In this document: positions 18,094-27,893 of the stretch, one piece after another
Layout: each line of letters begins with the position of its first letter
Numbering within the stretch: position 1 is the first letter of the stretch
NCBI RefSeq assembly: GCF_015101885.1
Contig: NZ_CP062941.1
Coordinates: forward strand, 2,418,001 to 2,482,000
DNA: 64,000 bases
From: Massilia litorea
Lineage (GTDB): Bacteria > Pseudomonadota > Gammaproteobacteria > Burkholderiales > Burkholderiaceae_D
Direction of reading: 5' to 3'
Program-made: the position numbers and the translations under genes
The notes under the pieces: model-generated
What the model was told of the DNA's origin: nothing
Databases searched by the model: none
Seen by the model: only the letters and a program-made list of their open reading frames with translations

Positions 18094-19203
18094 TTACCCA
18101 CCGATATACGACATTTCGACTTTGCGTGCGCCGCGCTCGATACCCCTTGTCTCGGCCGTGCGCGTTTCCGAATAGCGGTCCGTGCGGCCCTGCCACAGCT
18201 GGGCAATCGCACCGCTGAGGGCGAGGTCGTCGTGGCCGGCGCGCAGCAGGGCGCGCAGGTCGTGCCCGCGGGTGGCGAACAAACACGTGTACAGCTTGCC
18301 CTCGGTGGAGAGGCGCATGCGGCTGCAATCCTTGCAGAAGGCGCCGGTGACGCTGGAGATGACGCCGACCTCGCCGCCGCCGTCGAGATAGCGCCAGCGC
18401 GCGGCCGTCTCGCCCGTGTAATTGGCGGCAACCGGCGCCAGGGGCAGCTCGGCCCCGATGCGGCTGACCACTTCGCCGGACGGCACGACTTCATCCATGT
18501 TCCAGCCGTTCGAGGCGCCCACGTCCATGTATTCGATGAAGCGCAGGATCGTCGGCGAGCCTTTGAAATGGCGCGCCATCGGCACGATCTGGTCGTCGTT
18601 GGTGCCGCGCTTGACGACCATGTTGACCTTTACCGGGCCGAGCCCGACGGCGTGCGCCGCGTCGATCCCGGCCAGTACGTCGGCCACGGCGAAATCGACG
18701 TCGTTCATGCGCTTGAAGACGGCATCGTCCAGCGCGTCGAGCGAGACGGTCACCCGGTCCAGGCCCGCATCCTTCAGCGCCCGCGCTTTGCGGGCCAGCA
18801 GCGAGCCGTTGGTGGTGAGGGTCAGGTCGAGCGGGCGGCCTGACGGCGTCGGCAGGGCGCGCAGCATCGCCACCAGGTGTTCCAGGTTCTTGCGCAGCAG
18901 CGGCTCGCCGCCGGTCAGGCGGATCTTCTCGACGCCATGGGCGATGAACAGGCTCGCCACGCGTGTGATTTCCTCGAAGCTGAGCAGGTCGCCGTGCGGC
19001 AGGTAGGGATAATCCTTGCCGAACACTTCCTTCGGCATGCAGTAGACGCAGCGGAAATTGCAGCGGTCGGTGACGGAGATGCGCAGGTCGTGCAGGGGGC
19101 GCGACAAGGCATCGGTCAGGAGGCCGCTGGGCGCCGCGGGTACTGCCGGGACGGCCAGCGCAGGCGCGCGCAGGTCGTGCAGCATGATGATTTTTTCAGA
19201 CAT
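18094..19203 (-). CDS. moaA: GTP 3',8-cyclase MoaA (radical SAM)
   Basis: A 369-residue radical-SAM enzyme for the first step of molybdopterin synthesis, GTP to 3',8-cH2GTP. It has the radical-SAM cluster CNFRCVYC (Cys48, 52, 55), the GGEPLLR motif, the second 4Fe-4S cluster Cys in [11 protein letters not shown]...YTC, and the essential C-terminal Gly-Gly (SYIGG). The ATG at 19203 overlaps the end of chrA by 8 bases. A start 11 codons upstream is open but lies deeper inside chrA. About 35 extra Ala/Pro-rich residues precede the core. It is followed closely by the MobA-MoeA gene. Confidence 0.94.
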   Translation of the reverse strand: MSEKIIMLHDLRAPALAVPAVPAAPSGLLTDALSRPLHDLRISVTDRCNFRCVYCMPKEVFGKDYPYLPHGDLLSFEEITRVASLFIAHGVEKIRLTGGEPLLRKNLEHLVAMLRALPTPSGRPLDLTLTTNGSLLARKARALKDAGLDRVTVSLDALDDAVFKRMNDVDFAVADVLAGIDAAHAVGLGPVKVNMVVKRGTNDDQIVPMARHFKGSPTILRFIEYMDVGASNGWNMDEVVPSGEVVSRIGAELPLAPVAANYTGETAARWRYLDGGGEVGVISSVTGAFCKDCSRMRLSTEGKLYTCLFATRGHDLRALLRAGHDDLALSGAIAQLWQGRTDRYSETRTAETRGIERGARKVEMSYIGG

Positions 19204-20548
19204 GCCAATACGATAGCACGAGGCCAGCCGCCGCACAGGAGGCGATCAGGGTGATCGTCCCGACCTTGTAGCGCAGCAGGGCGACCGCGGCCAGCAGGCC
19301 GAGCACGATCGCCTGCGGCTGGACCGACCCGCCGGCGAAGAAGACCTCGCGCCCGAAGTAGAGCGCCAGGCTGGCGATCACCCCGACCACTGCCGCCGAG
19401 ATGGCGGTCAGGGGCGCCGTCAGGCGCAGGTTGCCGCGCGTGGACTCGACCAGCGGGCCGCCGGCCAGGATGAAGACGAAGGAGGGAATGAAGGTGAACA
19501 GCGTGGCCACCGTGGCGCCGGCGACGCCGCCCAGCCAGGGCGCGGCCGGCCCGAACACCGCATGGGTCCAGCCGCCGACGAAACCGACGAAGGCGACGAT
19601 CATGATCAAGGGACCCGGCGTCGTCTCTCCCAGCGCCAGGCCGTCGATCATCTGCGGCGCGCTCAGCCAGCCGTACTGCTCGACCGCGCCCTGCACGACA
19701 TAGGGCAGCACGGCATAGGCGCCGCCGAAGGTGAGCAGGGCGGCCTTGCTGAAGAACCAGCCCATCTGCGCCAGCGTGCCGCCGCCTTTGCCACCGCTGC
19801 CGCCCCAGCCGGCGAGCAGCAGCCAGACAAGGAGCATCAGGCCGACGCCGACAATGAGCACGGCCGCCAGCCGGCGGCGCGAGAAGCGCGCGTGTTCCGG
19901 CGTCGGCGTATCGTCGTCGATGAGCGCGCGCGGCCGCTGCGTTTCAGGCTGCGCGTGCGCGCCGCCATGCCCGCCGACCGGCTGGAAAGCCTGGGGTCGC
20001 AAACGCGCTCCCAGCATGCCGGCCAGCGCCGCCGCCAGCACGATCAGCGGGAAGGGGAGCGCCAGCAAGGCAATCGCGACGAAGGCGGCGCAGGCAATCG
20101 CGATCAGGATGCCGTTGCGCAGCGTGCGGCTGCCGATGCGCCAGGCGGCGGCCAGCACGATCGCGACGACCGCCGGCTTGATGCCGTTCATGATCCCGGC
20201 CACCACGGTCAAATGGCCCCAGGCGAGGTAGATCCAGGACAGGCCGATCAGGATCAGCAGCGAGGGCAGGACGAACAGGACGCCGGCGATGATCCCGCCG
20301 CGCGTGCGGTGCAGCAGCCAGCCGATGTAGACGGCCAGTTGCGTCGCCTCGGGACCGGGCAGCAGCATGCAGTAGTTCAGCGCATGCAGGAAGCGGCCTT
20401 CGGAAATCCAGCGCCGGCGCTCGACCAGCTCGCTGTGCATCAGCGCGATCTGGCCGGCCGGGCCGCCGAAGCTGATGAAGCCGAGCTTGAGCCAGTAGAG
20501 AAAGGCGACGCGCAGGCTGACGGGGGCGGGTACGGGGTGATCGGTCAT
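19196..20548 (-). CDS. chrA: Chromate transporter ChrA
   Basis: A 450-residue long-chain CHR-family transporter made of two homologous halves. The first half has the signature [12 protein letters not shown] (about residues 27-38) and [13 protein letters not shown]; the second has [15 protein letters not shown] and [17 protein letters not shown]. About ten to twelve membrane helices are visible, with a His/Arg-rich central loop near residues 185-215. ChrA exports chromate in exchange for other ions. It heads a leftward group with moaA and the MobA-MoeA gene. Both chromate and molybdate are tetrahedral oxyanions, but a functional link is only inference. Confidence 0.93.
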   Translation of the reverse strand: MTDHPVPAPVSLRVAFLYWLKLGFISFGGPAGQIALMHSELVERRRWISEGRFLHALNYCMLLPGPEATQLAVYIGWLLHRTRGGIIAGVLFVLPSLLILIGLSWIYLAWGHLTVVAGIMNGIKPAVVAIVLAAAWRIGSRTLRNGILIAIACAAFVAIALLALPFPLIVLAAALAGMLGARLRPQAFQPVGGHGGAHAQPETQRPRALIDDDTPTPEHARFSRRRLAAVLIVGVGLMLLVWLLLAGWGGSGGKGGGTLAQMGWFFSKAALLTFGGAYAVLPYVVQGAVEQYGWLSAPQMIDGLALGETTPGPLIMIVAFVGFVGGWTHAVFGPAAPWLGGVAGATVATLFTFIPSFVFILAGGPLVESTRGNLRLTAPLTAISAAVVGVIASLALYFGREVFFAGGSVQPQAIVLGLLAAVALLRYKVGTITLIASCAAAGLVLSYWHV

Positions 20549-20566
20549 GGTCTCGGTGGTCCGACA

Positions 20567-20593
20567 TAAAAAAAGGGAAGCACGCGGCTTCCC
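20567..20593 (-). terminator. Rho-independent terminator of rne
   Basis: On the minus strand GGGAAGC-CGCGT-GCTTCCC is followed by TTTTTTT, a textbook intrinsic terminator 25 bases after the rne stop. It ends only 18 bases before the chrA start. Confidence 0.88.
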
Positions 20594-20617
20594 TTTTCGT
20601 TCAGCGACGCGGCCGGA

Positions 20618-23600
20618 TTACTGGCGCGTGTCGACCTGGATCAGCGGCTCGTCGGCGAGCTTCGGTGCCGGCTTGCGGGCACGGCCGACGCGCACCGGGG
20701 CGGCTGCCTGGGCGGCCGCTTCCTGGGCTGCGCGCAGCTTTTCCGGATCGGTCGCGGCCAGGGTCAGGCCGGCGGCGCCGAGTACTTCGCTCAGGTCGGC
20801 CGCTGCCACTGGCGCAGGGGCCACTTGCGGAGCCGGGGCCGGAGCTGCAGCGACCGGAGCCGGCGCAACTGGAGCCGCAGCGGGTGCTTCGGCAACCGGA
20901 GCCGCGGCAACCGGCGCTGGCGCTGGAGCAACCGGCGCCGCAGCGACAGGTGCTTCCGCCGCAGGTGCTTCTGCGACAGGGGCCGCAGCTGCCTGCACAG
21001 GCTCGGCCACAGGCTTGGCAGCCGGCTTCGGCTGGGCCGCGGCGATCGAGGCCGCGGTCGGGAAGTACCAGGTCTGGTTCGTCGCTTCCGGCACGCCGAA
21101 AGTCGGCGCCGGCTTGGCGGCGGGAGCAGGGGCAGCCTTGGCCGCAGCCTTGGCTTGCGCCGCGGCGACCGAAGCGGCGGTCGGGAACGGCCATGGGGCC
21201 TGCTTGGCTTCAGCGCGACCGCGGCCACGGCCACGGCCGGTCTTCTCGGCGGCGGCAACCTTGGCGGCTTCCTCGTCGGCGACCGGCATGAATGCCGGCG
21301 TGCCTTCCTGTTCGCCCTCGCTGCCCTCGATCTCGCTGCCGTCGCGGTCGCGGCGGTTACGGTTGCGGCCACCACGGCGGCGGCGGCGGCGCGGCTCGTC
21401 GCCGCCTTCGGCGTCGAGTTCCTCGTTCGGACCGGCCGCGGTCACGGCCTTGACGGCGTGCTCGAGCTGGTCGCCGTGCGGCGTCGTGGTCGACAGTTCC
21501 GATTCAGGGGTCGGGATGGCGCTCATTGCGGCCGTCACGTTCAGTTCTTCCAGCTTGGCTTCGACCGGCTGCTGACGTTCTGCGCGTTCGCGCGGCTGGC
21601 GCGGTGCGCGTTCCGGGCGCTCACCACGTTCTGCACGTTCTGCGCGCGGTGCCGCTGCGGTTTCAGCGCCTTCGCGTGCCTCACGCGGAGCGCGCGGCTC
21701 GCGTGGCGGACGCGGTGGACGGGCCGGCTTCGCTTCCAGCTCGCCTGCCTTGGCGGTCTCGTCGACGCCGGCCTTCGCGCTCGTGTCTTTCTCTTCACGG
21801 CTGCGCTCGGACTTGCCGTTGCGGCCCTCGTTGCGGCCCTCGTTTCGTCCATTCCGGGCACGCGGGCCACGGCCATTGCGCTCGCCGCGTTCGGCTGGCG
21901 CCGGGGCGGCCGGCTTGACCGGCTCGGCCGCGACTGGCGCGGCAACCGGTTCCGGTGCGCCGAAGAAGAAGCTCTTGAGCTTGCCGAAGAAGCCGACCGG
22001 GGCCGGAACGACCGGCGCCGGGGCAACCGGCACTTCCACCGGCTTGACCGGTTTCGCCGCTTCGCTGCGGTCGACCACCGGCGCCGGCTGGGCCGGGGTG
22101 ATGGTCTTGACGACGGCTTCCTGGCGCGGCTTGGCTTCTTCCTTCTGGCGCTTGCTGTAGGCCATGTCGGTTTCGGCCGTCTCGGCCAGCGTGTAGCTGG
22201 CGGCGGCTTCTTCCAGGCGCGGGTCGTCGTGCTTGATGCGCTCGAGCTTGTAGTGCGGGGTATCCAGGTGTTTATTTGGCACCAGGATCACGGTGATGCG
22301 GTGGCGGTTCTCGATCTTCAGGACTTCGCCACGTTTTTCATTTAACAGGAACGCGGCGACGTCGACCGGCACCTGCACGTGGATCGTGGCCGAGTTTTCC
22401 TTCATCGCCTCTTCCTGGATGATGCGCAGGACTTGCAGGGCCGAGGATTCGGTGTCGCGGATATGGCCGGTGCCCGAGCAGCGCGGGCAGGTCACGTGCG
22501 AACCTTCGGACAGCGACGGACGCAGGCGCTGGCGCGAAAGCTCCATCAAGCCGAAGCGCGAAATTTTGCCCATTTGCACGCGTGCACGGTCGTGGTGCAG
22601 GGCGTCCTTCAGGCGGGTTTCGACTTCGCGCTGGTTCTTGGCGACTTCCATGTCGATGAAGTCGATGACGATCAGGCCGCCCAGGTCGCGCAGGCGCAGC
22701 TGGCGCGCCACTTCGTCGGCCGCTTCGCAGTTGGTGTTGAAAGCGGTGGTCTCGATGTCCGAGCCGCGCGTGGCGCGCGCCGAGTTGACGTCGATGGAGA
22801 CCAGGGCTTCGGTGTGGTCGATGACGATCGCGCCGCCCGATGGCAGCGGCACGGTGCGCGCGTAGGCGGTTTCGATCTGGTGTTCGATCTGGAAACGCGA
22901 GAACAGCGGCACATCGTCGCTGTAGCGCTTGACGCGATGCGCCATGTCGGGCATCACGTGGCTCATGAACTGCTGGGCCTGTTCGTAGATCTCATCGGTA
23001 TCGATCAGGACTTCGCCGATGTCAGGCTGGAAATAATCGCGGATCGCGCGGATCACGAGCGACGATTCCTGATAGATCAGGAAGGCGCCCGACGCCGACT
23101 TGCCGGCGCCTTCGATCGCGCGCCAGAGTTGCATCAGGTAATTCAGGTCCCACTGCAGTTCTTCGACATTGCGGCCGATGCCGGCGGTGCGGGCAATGAC
23201 CGACATGCCTTGCGGCAGGTCCAGCTTGTCCATCGTCTCGCGCAGTTCCTGGCGCTCTTCGCCTTCGACACGGCGCGACACGCCGCCGCCGCGCGGGTTG
23301 TTCGGCATCAGGACCAGGTAACGGCCGGCCAGCGAGATGAACGAGGTCAGGGCAGCGCCCTTGTTGCCGCGTTCTTCCTTCTCGACCTGCACCATGATTT
23401 CCTGGCCTTCGCGCAGGGCTTCCTTGATCGACGCATTGCGCACGTCGACGCCATCACGGAAATAGGAGCGGGCAACTTCTTTGAAGGGGAGGAAGCCGTG
23501 GCGGTCTTCGCCGTAGCTGACGAAGCAAGCTTCGAGGGAGGGTTCGATGCGGGTGATGACACCCTTGTAGATATTCGACTTGCGCTGTTCGCGTCCGGCC

Positions 23601-23692
23601 GTTTCGATATCGATGTCAATGAGTTTTTGACCGTCGACGATCGCTACGCGCAATTCTTCTTGCTGCGTAGCGTTAAACAACATACGTTTCAT
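20618..23692 (-). CDS. rne: Ribonuclease E
   Basis: A 1024-residue RNase E. The N-terminal catalytic half starts [18 protein letters not shown] and has an S1 domain (about residues 38-120), the DNase I-like domain with [12 protein letters not shown] and VIDFIDMEV carrying the catalytic Asp pair, and the zinc-link CPRCSGTG (about 404-411). The C-terminal half is a low-complexity scaffold: Arg-rich RNA-binding segments (about 630-800), then Ala/Pro-rich repeats. It includes two copies of a W-x-FPTAAS-x-AAAQ motif. It initiates mRNA decay and processes rRNA and tRNA as the degradosome core. It is divergent from rluC, as in many Proteobacteria. Confidence 0.96.
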   Translation of the reverse strand: MKRMLFNATQQEELRVAIVDGQKLIDIDIETAGREQRKSNIYKGVITRIEPSLEACFVSYGEDRHGFLPFKEVARSYFRDGVDVRNASIKEALREGQEIMVQVEKEERGNKGAALTSFISLAGRYLVLMPNNPRGGGVSRRVEGEERQELRETMDKLDLPQGMSVIARTAGIGRNVEELQWDLNYLMQLWRAIEGAGKSASGAFLIYQESSLVIRAIRDYFQPDIGEVLIDTDEIYEQAQQFMSHVMPDMAHRVKRYSDDVPLFSRFQIEHQIETAYARTVPLPSGGAIVIDHTEALVSIDVNSARATRGSDIETTAFNTNCEAADEVARQLRLRDLGGLIVIDFIDMEVAKNQREVETRLKDALHHDRARVQMGKISRFGLMELSRQRLRPSLSEGSHVTCPRCSGTGHIRDTESSALQVLRIIQEEAMKENSATIHVQVPVDVAAFLLNEKRGEVLKIENRHRITVILVPNKHLDTPHYKLERIKHDDPRLEEAAASYTLAETAETDMAYSKRQKEEAKPRQEAVVKTITPAQPAPVVDRSEAAKPVKPVEVPVAPAPVVPAPVGFFGKLKSFFFGAPEPVAAPVAAEPVKPAAPAPAERGERNGRGPRARNGRNEGRNEGRNGKSERSREEKDTSAKAGVDETAKAGELEAKPARPPRPPREPRAPREAREGAETAAAPRAERAERGERPERAPRQPRERAERQQPVEAKLEELNVTAAMSAIPTPESELSTTTPHGDQLEHAVKAVTAAGPNEELDAEGGDEPRRRRRRGGRNRNRRDRDGSEIEGSEGEQEGTPAFMPVADEEAAKVAAAEKTGRGRGRGRAEAKQAPWPFPTAASVAAAQAKAAAKAAPAPAAKPAPTFGVPEATNQTWYFPTAASIAAAQPKPAAKPVAEPVQAAAAPVAEAPAAEAPVAAAPVAPAPAPVAAAPVAEAPAAAPVAPAPVAAAPAPAPQVAPAPVAAADLSEVLGAAGLTLAATDPEKLRAAQEAAAQAAAPVRVGRARKPAPKLADEPLIQVDTRQ

Positions 23693-24350
23693 TTTTTACT
23701 CCGCGACCCAGGGGCCGTTCCAAAGCCGCCTTGCCAGGGCGGCGACACTACAGGGACATACGCGGGAGGGGAGAGCTGGAGGGGGGGGTATGCCCGGACG
23801 TGCGGCAGGGCGGGCAAAAAGCCCGCTGCCGCAACAGGGCGCATGGAGTCGATCGTCATGCCGAGGGCACGCCGTACCCGGACCGCTCATTGGCGAGCGG
23901 TACGACAGGGTGGAGGCAATGCGCGCAAAACCAGCCAGACCGTTTACAGCGAACATACCAAGTGTGCGACGGCAGGCGATTGGATCAGCCTTGACGCTCG
24001 CACCTTGAGGATGAGGCCTGCAACGGTCGGGCGAAACGACAAGCGTTATCGACACCATCAACCGGCGAGCTTCCAATCGGGAGCTTTCCGGTACTTATCC
24101 TTACAGTTCCAAACAATCCAATCCGGCACTCCTGCGCGCGATCCGATTACAACTGCGGTGCAACCTTGAACTGCGCAGGAATGTGCGTACACGTTTTTTC
24201 CATCGAATTTGCATGCCTGCGGGGCCGATGGAGCGCGCCCCTGTGTAAAATATCGTTTTAATTCTTACACCTGCAGAGGTTTCACCGCCGCCTGTCGATT
24301 ATATATTCAAAATGAAGGACTTAGAGAGAATTTCTGGGAAGACAGTCCAC
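23693..24350. other. Divergent intergenic region between rne and rluC
   Basis: 658 bases without a supported gene. On the minus strand a weak promoter-like pair (TTGGAT 24121-24116, GATAAG 24099-24094, 16-base spacer) would give rne a leader of about 400 bases, similar in scale to the long autoregulatory rne leader of Escherichia coli. On the plus strand a TAAAAT box (24246-24251) lies about 100 bases before rluC, within an inverted repeat GTGTAA (24243-24248) / TTACAC (24265-24270) that could be an operator. No clear -35 was found for it. Confidence 0.45.
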
Positions 24351-25331
24351 ATGAAGATGCAAAATGATGTTGTTCCCCCTTCATCACAGGCGTTAGCAGC
24401 AAGTTTCGTCACGATCACCGAAGAAGAAGCCGGACAGCGCATCGATAATTACCTGCTGCGCGTCTGCAAGGGCGTTCCGAAAAGCCACATTTACCGCATC
24501 CTGCGCTCCGGGGAAGTGCGCGTCAACAAGGGCCGCATCGACCAGCTCTACCGTCTGGAAGCAGGCGACCTGGTGCGCATTCCGCCGATCCGCATCGCCG
24601 AAAAAACGCATACGGCGCCCGTCCCCGGCGCTGAATTCAGGATCGTCCACGAAGACAGCCACCTGCTCGTGATCGACAAGCCGGCTGGCGTGGCCGTGCA
24701 CGGCGGCTCGGGTGTCTCGTATGGCGTCATCGAACAATTGCGTGCGGCGCGTCCGGACGCCAAGTTCCTGGAACTGGTGCACCGCCTCGACCGCGAAACC
24801 TCGGGGCTGCTGTTGCTGGCGAAAAAGCGTTCGGCGCTGACCAATCTGCACGAGCAAATGCGCGACGGCCATACCGATAAACGGTACCTGGCCGCCGTAG
24901 CCGGCGACTGGACCAACAAGCGCCAGCACGTCAAACTGCCGCTGCATAAATTCTCGACGCCCGATGGCGAGCGCCGGGTCGTCGTGCAGGCGGGCGGCAT
25001 GGAATCGCACACGATTTTCAATTTGCTGCGGAAATGGCAGAATTTTGCATTGCTGGAAGCGGAACTGAAAACCGGACGCACCCACCAGATTCGCGTGCAC
25101 CTGGCTTCTTCCGGCTTTCCGATTCTCGGTGACGAGAAATACGGCGATTTCGCCCTGAACAAGCAGTTGCAAAAAGCCGATGCAAGCCGCGGCGCCCTGC
25201 GGCGCATGTTCCTGCACGCCTATAAAATCACGTTTACCCACCCGGAAACGGGCAAGCCGATGACGCTGCAGGCACCCTTGCCAGCGGAGTGCGACCGTTT
25301 CTTGTTAAGCTTAGGGCAAGCAATGAATTGA
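24351..25331 (+). CDS. rluC: Ribosomal large-subunit pseudouridine synthase C
   Basis: A RluA-family synthase of about 326 residues with an N-terminal S4 RNA-binding domain (QRIDNYLLRVCKGVPKSHIYR, then RVNKGRIDQLYRLEAGDLVRIP). The catalytic domain contains the HRLDRETSGLL motif with the nucleophilic Asp, and KTGRTHQIRVHLAS. RluC modifies U955, U2504 and U2580 of 23S rRNA in Escherichia coli. The start is uncertain: the ATG at 24351 has GGGAAG nine bases upstream. An in-frame ATG at 24312 has no ribosome site, and one at 24357 is also possible. It sits divergently from rne and before a HAD phosphatase gene, a conserved arrangement. Confidence 0.92.
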   Translation: MKMQNDVVPPSSQALAASFVTITEEEAGQRIDNYLLRVCKGVPKSHIYRILRSGEVRVNKGRIDQLYRLEAGDLVRIPPIRIAEKTHTAPVPGAEFRIVHEDSHLLVIDKPAGVAVHGGSGVSYGVIEQLRAARPDAKFLELVHRLDRETSGLLLLAKKRSALTNLHEQMRDGHTDKRYLAAVAGDWTNKRQHVKLPLHKFSTPDGERRVVVQAGGMESHTIFNLLRKWQNFALLEAELKTGRTHQIRVHLASSGFPILGDEKYGDFALNKQLQKADASRGALRRMFLHAYKITFTHPETGKPMTLQAPLPAECDRFLLSLGQAMN

Positions 25332-25425
25332 TGGCAGCGGGAGCCGGTTCACAAGACCGGCGCCCATCGCCCATGGACGGAAGGACTCCGTTCGCATACC
25401 AAGGAGCCGGCGCGAGCCGGAAGAC

Positions 25426-26085
25426 ATGCCAAGAAAGCAATTTGATCTGATCGTCTTCGACTGGGACGGCACGCTGATGGACAGCACGGTCGCCATCGTC
25501 AGGTGCATCCAGGCGGCCGCCCGCGACGTCGGCCTGCCGGTGCCGAGCGACGAGGCCGCCGCCCACGTCATCGGCCTTGCCCTGCCGGAAGCGATGCAGG
25601 CCGCAGTGCCCGACATGGCGCCCGCCATGTATCCGCGCATGGTCGAGCGTTACCGCTATCACTTCCTGACGAAAGACCACGAACTGGTGCTGTTCAAGGG
25701 CGTTCGCGAGATGTTGAGCGAACTTTCGCAGCAAGGCTACTTCCTCGCGGTGGCCACGGGCAAGAGCCGCGTCGGGCTGAACCGGGCGCTCAATTCCTGC
25801 GGACTGCTGTCGCTGTTCGATGCCACGCGCTGCGCCGATGAAACCTTTTCGAAGCCGCATCCGGCCATGCTGCAGGAACTGACGCGCGAACTGGGCCAGG
25901 ACATGCGCCGCACCGTAATGATCGGCGACACCACGCACGACCTCCTGATGGCGAAGAATGCCGGTGCGGCTGCGATTGCCGTCGAGTATGGCGCGCACCC
26001 GGTCGACCAGCTGCAGGCCTGCCGTCCGCTGTATTCGGCCAAGACCGCCGTCGAGCTGCACGCCTGGCTGGCCGAGTACGCATGA
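25426..26085 (+). CDS. HAD-IA family hydrolase (phosphoglycolate phosphatase-like)
   Basis: A 219-residue haloacid-dehalogenase-superfamily phosphatase. Motif I is VFDWDGTLMDS with the nucleophile Asp12 and Asp14; motif II is ATGKS; motif III Lys is in SKPHP; motif IV is GDTTHD. An alpha-helical cap follows motif I, as in subfamily IA. It resembles Gph-type enzymes and probably dephosphorylates a small phosphometabolite; the substrate cannot be read from the sequence. It follows rluC after 94 bases, and its last four bases overlap the next gene (ATGA), so it is cotranslated with the Rieske protein. Confidence 0.9.
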   Translation: MPRKQFDLIVFDWDGTLMDSTVAIVRCIQAAARDVGLPVPSDEAAAHVIGLALPEAMQAAVPDMAPAMYPRMVERYRYHFLTKDHELVLFKGVREMLSELSQQGYFLAVATGKSRVGLNRALNSCGLLSLFDATRCADETFSKPHPAMLQELTRELGQDMRRTVMIGDTTHDLLMAKNAGAAAIAVEYGAHPVDQLQACRPLYSAKTAVELHAWLAEYA

Positions 26086-26468
26086 CATCGACTTCGGAAG
26101 TACTGATCTGCGACTCGAGCGCGCTGGTCGACGGCGGGGAGGGCATACGCTTCCCGGTCACCGTGTTCGGCGAGGCGGCCGTCGGTTTCGTGGTGCGCTT
26201 CCACGGCAAGCCCTATGCCTACCTGAACCGCTGCGCCCATGTGCCGATGGAACTGGACTGGGTGCAAGGCCAGTTCTTCGAGTCGAGCGGCGAATTCCTG
26301 ATGTGCGCAACCCATGGCGCCGTGTACCGGCCGGAAACCGGCGTCTGCGCGGGCGGGCCCTGCCGCGGCGGCAGGCTGCGCCCGATTGCCGTGCGCGAGG
26401 ACGGCGGCAAGGTCTACTGGCAGCCGGACGAGCGGGTTGGCATTCCGACAAATACTTCATCGACATGA
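26082..26468 (+). CDS. Rieske [2Fe-2S] domain protein
   Basis: A 128-residue stand-alone Rieske protein. Ligands are visible as C-x-H (Cys51, His53, in RCAHVPMEL) and C-x2-H (Cys75, His78, in LMCATHGAVY). The 21 residues between the pairs are a few more than in typical ferredoxins of this fold. There is no signal peptide or membrane helix, so it should be a cytoplasmic electron carrier or an accessory subunit. No oxygenase is encoded nearby. It overlaps the HAD gene start-to-stop and precedes sppA by 31 bases. This HAD-Rieske-SppA order is recurrent in Burkholderiales as far as I recall, but the role is unknown. Confidence 0.9.
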   Translation: MTSTSEVLICDSSALVDGGEGIRFPVTVFGEAAVGFVVRFHGKPYAYLNRCAHVPMELDWVQGQFFESSGEFLMCATHGAVYRPETGVCAGGPCRGGRLRPIAVREDGGKVYWQPDERVGIPTNTSST

Positions 26469-26499
26469 TTTTTAATTCACGGGGGCCAGAGAAACCGTA

Positions 26500-27492
26500 A
26501 TGAGCGAGCACATCAAGGACGACGGCGAAGGCCGGTTTGTCGCCAACCCGACGGCCGGCAATTGGGAGCGCGAGACGCTCGAAAAACTCGTGTTTGCCAC
26601 CATCAAGGAGCGGCGCGCGGCGCGGCGCTGGAGCATTTTCTTCCGGCTGGCCTTTCTTGCTGCGGTGGTGGTCGGGCTGTGGACCTATCTCGGCCTCTCC
26701 TTCGGCGGCGATGACGAAAACCTCGGCCGTCACACCGCTTTGATTGAAATTAACGGCGAGATCGAAGCAGAAGGCAGCGGCGCGGCCGACAATGTCATTC
26801 CTTCGCTGAACAAGGCCTTCGCCGACGCCGGCTCGGCGGCCGTCGTGCTGCGCATCGACAGCCCCGGCGGCAGCCCGGTGCAGGCAGGCATCATCGTCGA
26901 CGAAATCCGGCGCCTCAAGCGCGGCTATCCGGACAAGCCTTTATATGTCGTGGTCGACGAGATCTGCGCCTCGGGCGGCTATTACATCGCCGCCGCGGCC
27001 GACCGCATCTATGTCAATAAAGCCAGCATCGTCGGGTCGGTCGGCGTGCTGATGGACAGCTTTGGCTTTACCGGCACCATGGAAAAACTGGGCGTCGAGC
27101 GGCGCTTGTTGACCGCAGGAACGAACAAGGGTTTCCTGGATCCGTTCAGCCCGCAGTCGGAAAAACACCGCGCCCACGCCCAGGAAATGCTCAACGAAAT
27201 CCACCAGCAATTCATCACGGTGGTGCGTACCGGCCGCGGCACGCGCCTGAAGGAAACCCCGGAAATGTTCTCGGGCCTGTACTGGACCGGCGCCAAGGCC
27301 GTCGAGATGGGCCTGGCCGACGGCTTCGGCACGGTCGACACGGTGGCGCGCGACATCGTCAAGGCGGAAGACATCGTCGACTACACGGCGCATGAAGGCT
27401 TGCCGGAGCGGGTATTGAAGAAGTTCGGCGCATCGGTAGGCGCGGGCGCAATGAAGGCGATGTCGCGCGTGACCCTCCCGAAGCTTAATTGA
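26500..27492 (+). CDS. sppA: Signal peptide peptidase SppA-type serine protease (S49 family)
   Basis: A 330-residue short-form S49 peptidase with one membrane helix (about residues 49-70, FRLAFLAAVVVGLWTYLGL) and a periplasmic protease domain. IDSPGGSPVQAG is typical of the fold. The nucleophile Ser is in ICASGGYYIAAAADRIYV, and IVGSVGVLMDSFGF follows. It degrades leftover signal peptides and other membrane-bound fragments, acting as an oligomer with a Ser-Lys dyad. It is the last gene of the rluC-HAD-Rieske-sppA run and is followed by the small-RNA locus rather than by a direct terminator. Confidence 0.92.
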   Translation: MSEHIKDDGEGRFVANPTAGNWERETLEKLVFATIKERRAARRWSIFFRLAFLAAVVVGLWTYLGLSFGGDDENLGRHTALIEINGEIEAEGSGAADNVIPSLNKAFADAGSAAVVLRIDSPGGSPVQAGIIVDEIRRLKRGYPDKPLYVVVDEICASGGYYIAAAADRIYVNKASIVGSVGVLMDSFGFTGTMEKLGVERRLLTAGTNKGFLDPFSPQSEKHRAHAQEMLNEIHQQFITVVRTGRGTRLKETPEMFSGLYWTGAKAVEMGLADGFGTVDTVARDIVKAEDIVDYTAHEGLPERVLKKFGASVGAGAMKAMSRVTLPKLN

Positions 27493-27519
27493 ACTTAACT
27501 GATCTCCTGCAATATGTCC

Positions 27520-27547
27520 TTGAATGTTCCGTAAAGTGTTCTATAGT
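27520..27547 (+). promoter_or_regulatory. Promoter of the candidate small RNA
   Basis: TTGAAT (27520-27525) and TATAGT (27542-27547) are separated by 16 bases, a good sigma-70 match starting 27 bases after the sppA stop. There is no gene downstream in the same direction before the terminator at 27.7 kb. Confidence 0.5.
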
Positions 27548-27553
27548 GAAGCT

Positions 27554-27719
27554 TGTAGTTCTTTCCAGGAGGGGCGATTAACAACACGTGCCAACCTGTT
27601 CGCAATCGTTAAAATCTGGTGACGCTACCACCCGCATGCGTGCGGTTTCGAGAGAATTCAATTCCTCACTGTAACAGCCCTTCCCGGGAGCGAAAACGAC
27701 GGCGCAAGCCGTCGTTTTC
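27554..27719 (+). ncRNA. Candidate structured small RNA between sppA and the next gene
   Basis: The roughly 165-base stretch lies between a good promoter and a strong intrinsic terminator and has no plausible open frame. Its ends can pair: CCAGGAGGGGC (27565-27575) with GCCCTTCCCGG (27677-27687), 10 of 11 positions counting one G-U. A hairpin (CCGCA-TGCG-TGCGG, 27632-27645) sits inside, so the shape is a long closed rod with internal loops. The rod shape and length recall 6S RNA, but I cannot confirm that family by eye. An alternative is that it is the sppA 3' untranslated region. Confidence 0.42.
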
Positions 27720-27724
27720 ATTTT
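27692..27724 (+). terminator. Strong intrinsic terminator
   Basis: GAAAACGACGGC (27692-27703), loop GCAA, GCCGTCGTTTTC (27708-27719), then ATTTT: a perfect 12-base-pair stem with a GNRA-like loop. It ends the candidate small RNA and any read-through from sppA. Confidence 0.8.
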
Positions 27725-27782
27725 GGGGACGCAAGGTGGGCGGCTGGGTCCAAAAAATGTGCACTAAGGCTGCCGTGATGCT

Positions 27783-27887
27783 GCCCACGCGTTCAACAAG
27801 CATCGCGCCATGCGCCTGTGCGTTGAACGCGTGGGCGGCGTCAGCGCGTCGCAATTGCCTGCTTACGGGTAGAGCCGCCCACCCTAC
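27783..27887 (-). repeat. Compound REP element with long inverted repeat
   Basis: GCCCACGCGTTCAAC (27783-27797) is the perfect reverse complement of GTTGAACGCGTGGGC (27822-27836). The right arm GTGGGCGGC (27831-27839) can instead pair with GCCGCCCAC (27874-27882), followed by CCCTAC (GTAG on the minus strand). A further arm-like GGTGGGCGGC lies at 27735. These are alternative pairings of REP units of the window-wide family. Confidence 0.65.
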
Positions 27888-27893
27888 GACTCA

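Larger units (their letters stand above)
27493..27893. other. Non-coding stretch after sppA
   Basis: 401 bases filled by the promoter, candidate small RNA, terminator and compound REP described separately. No protein-coding gene is supported. Confidence 0.6.
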
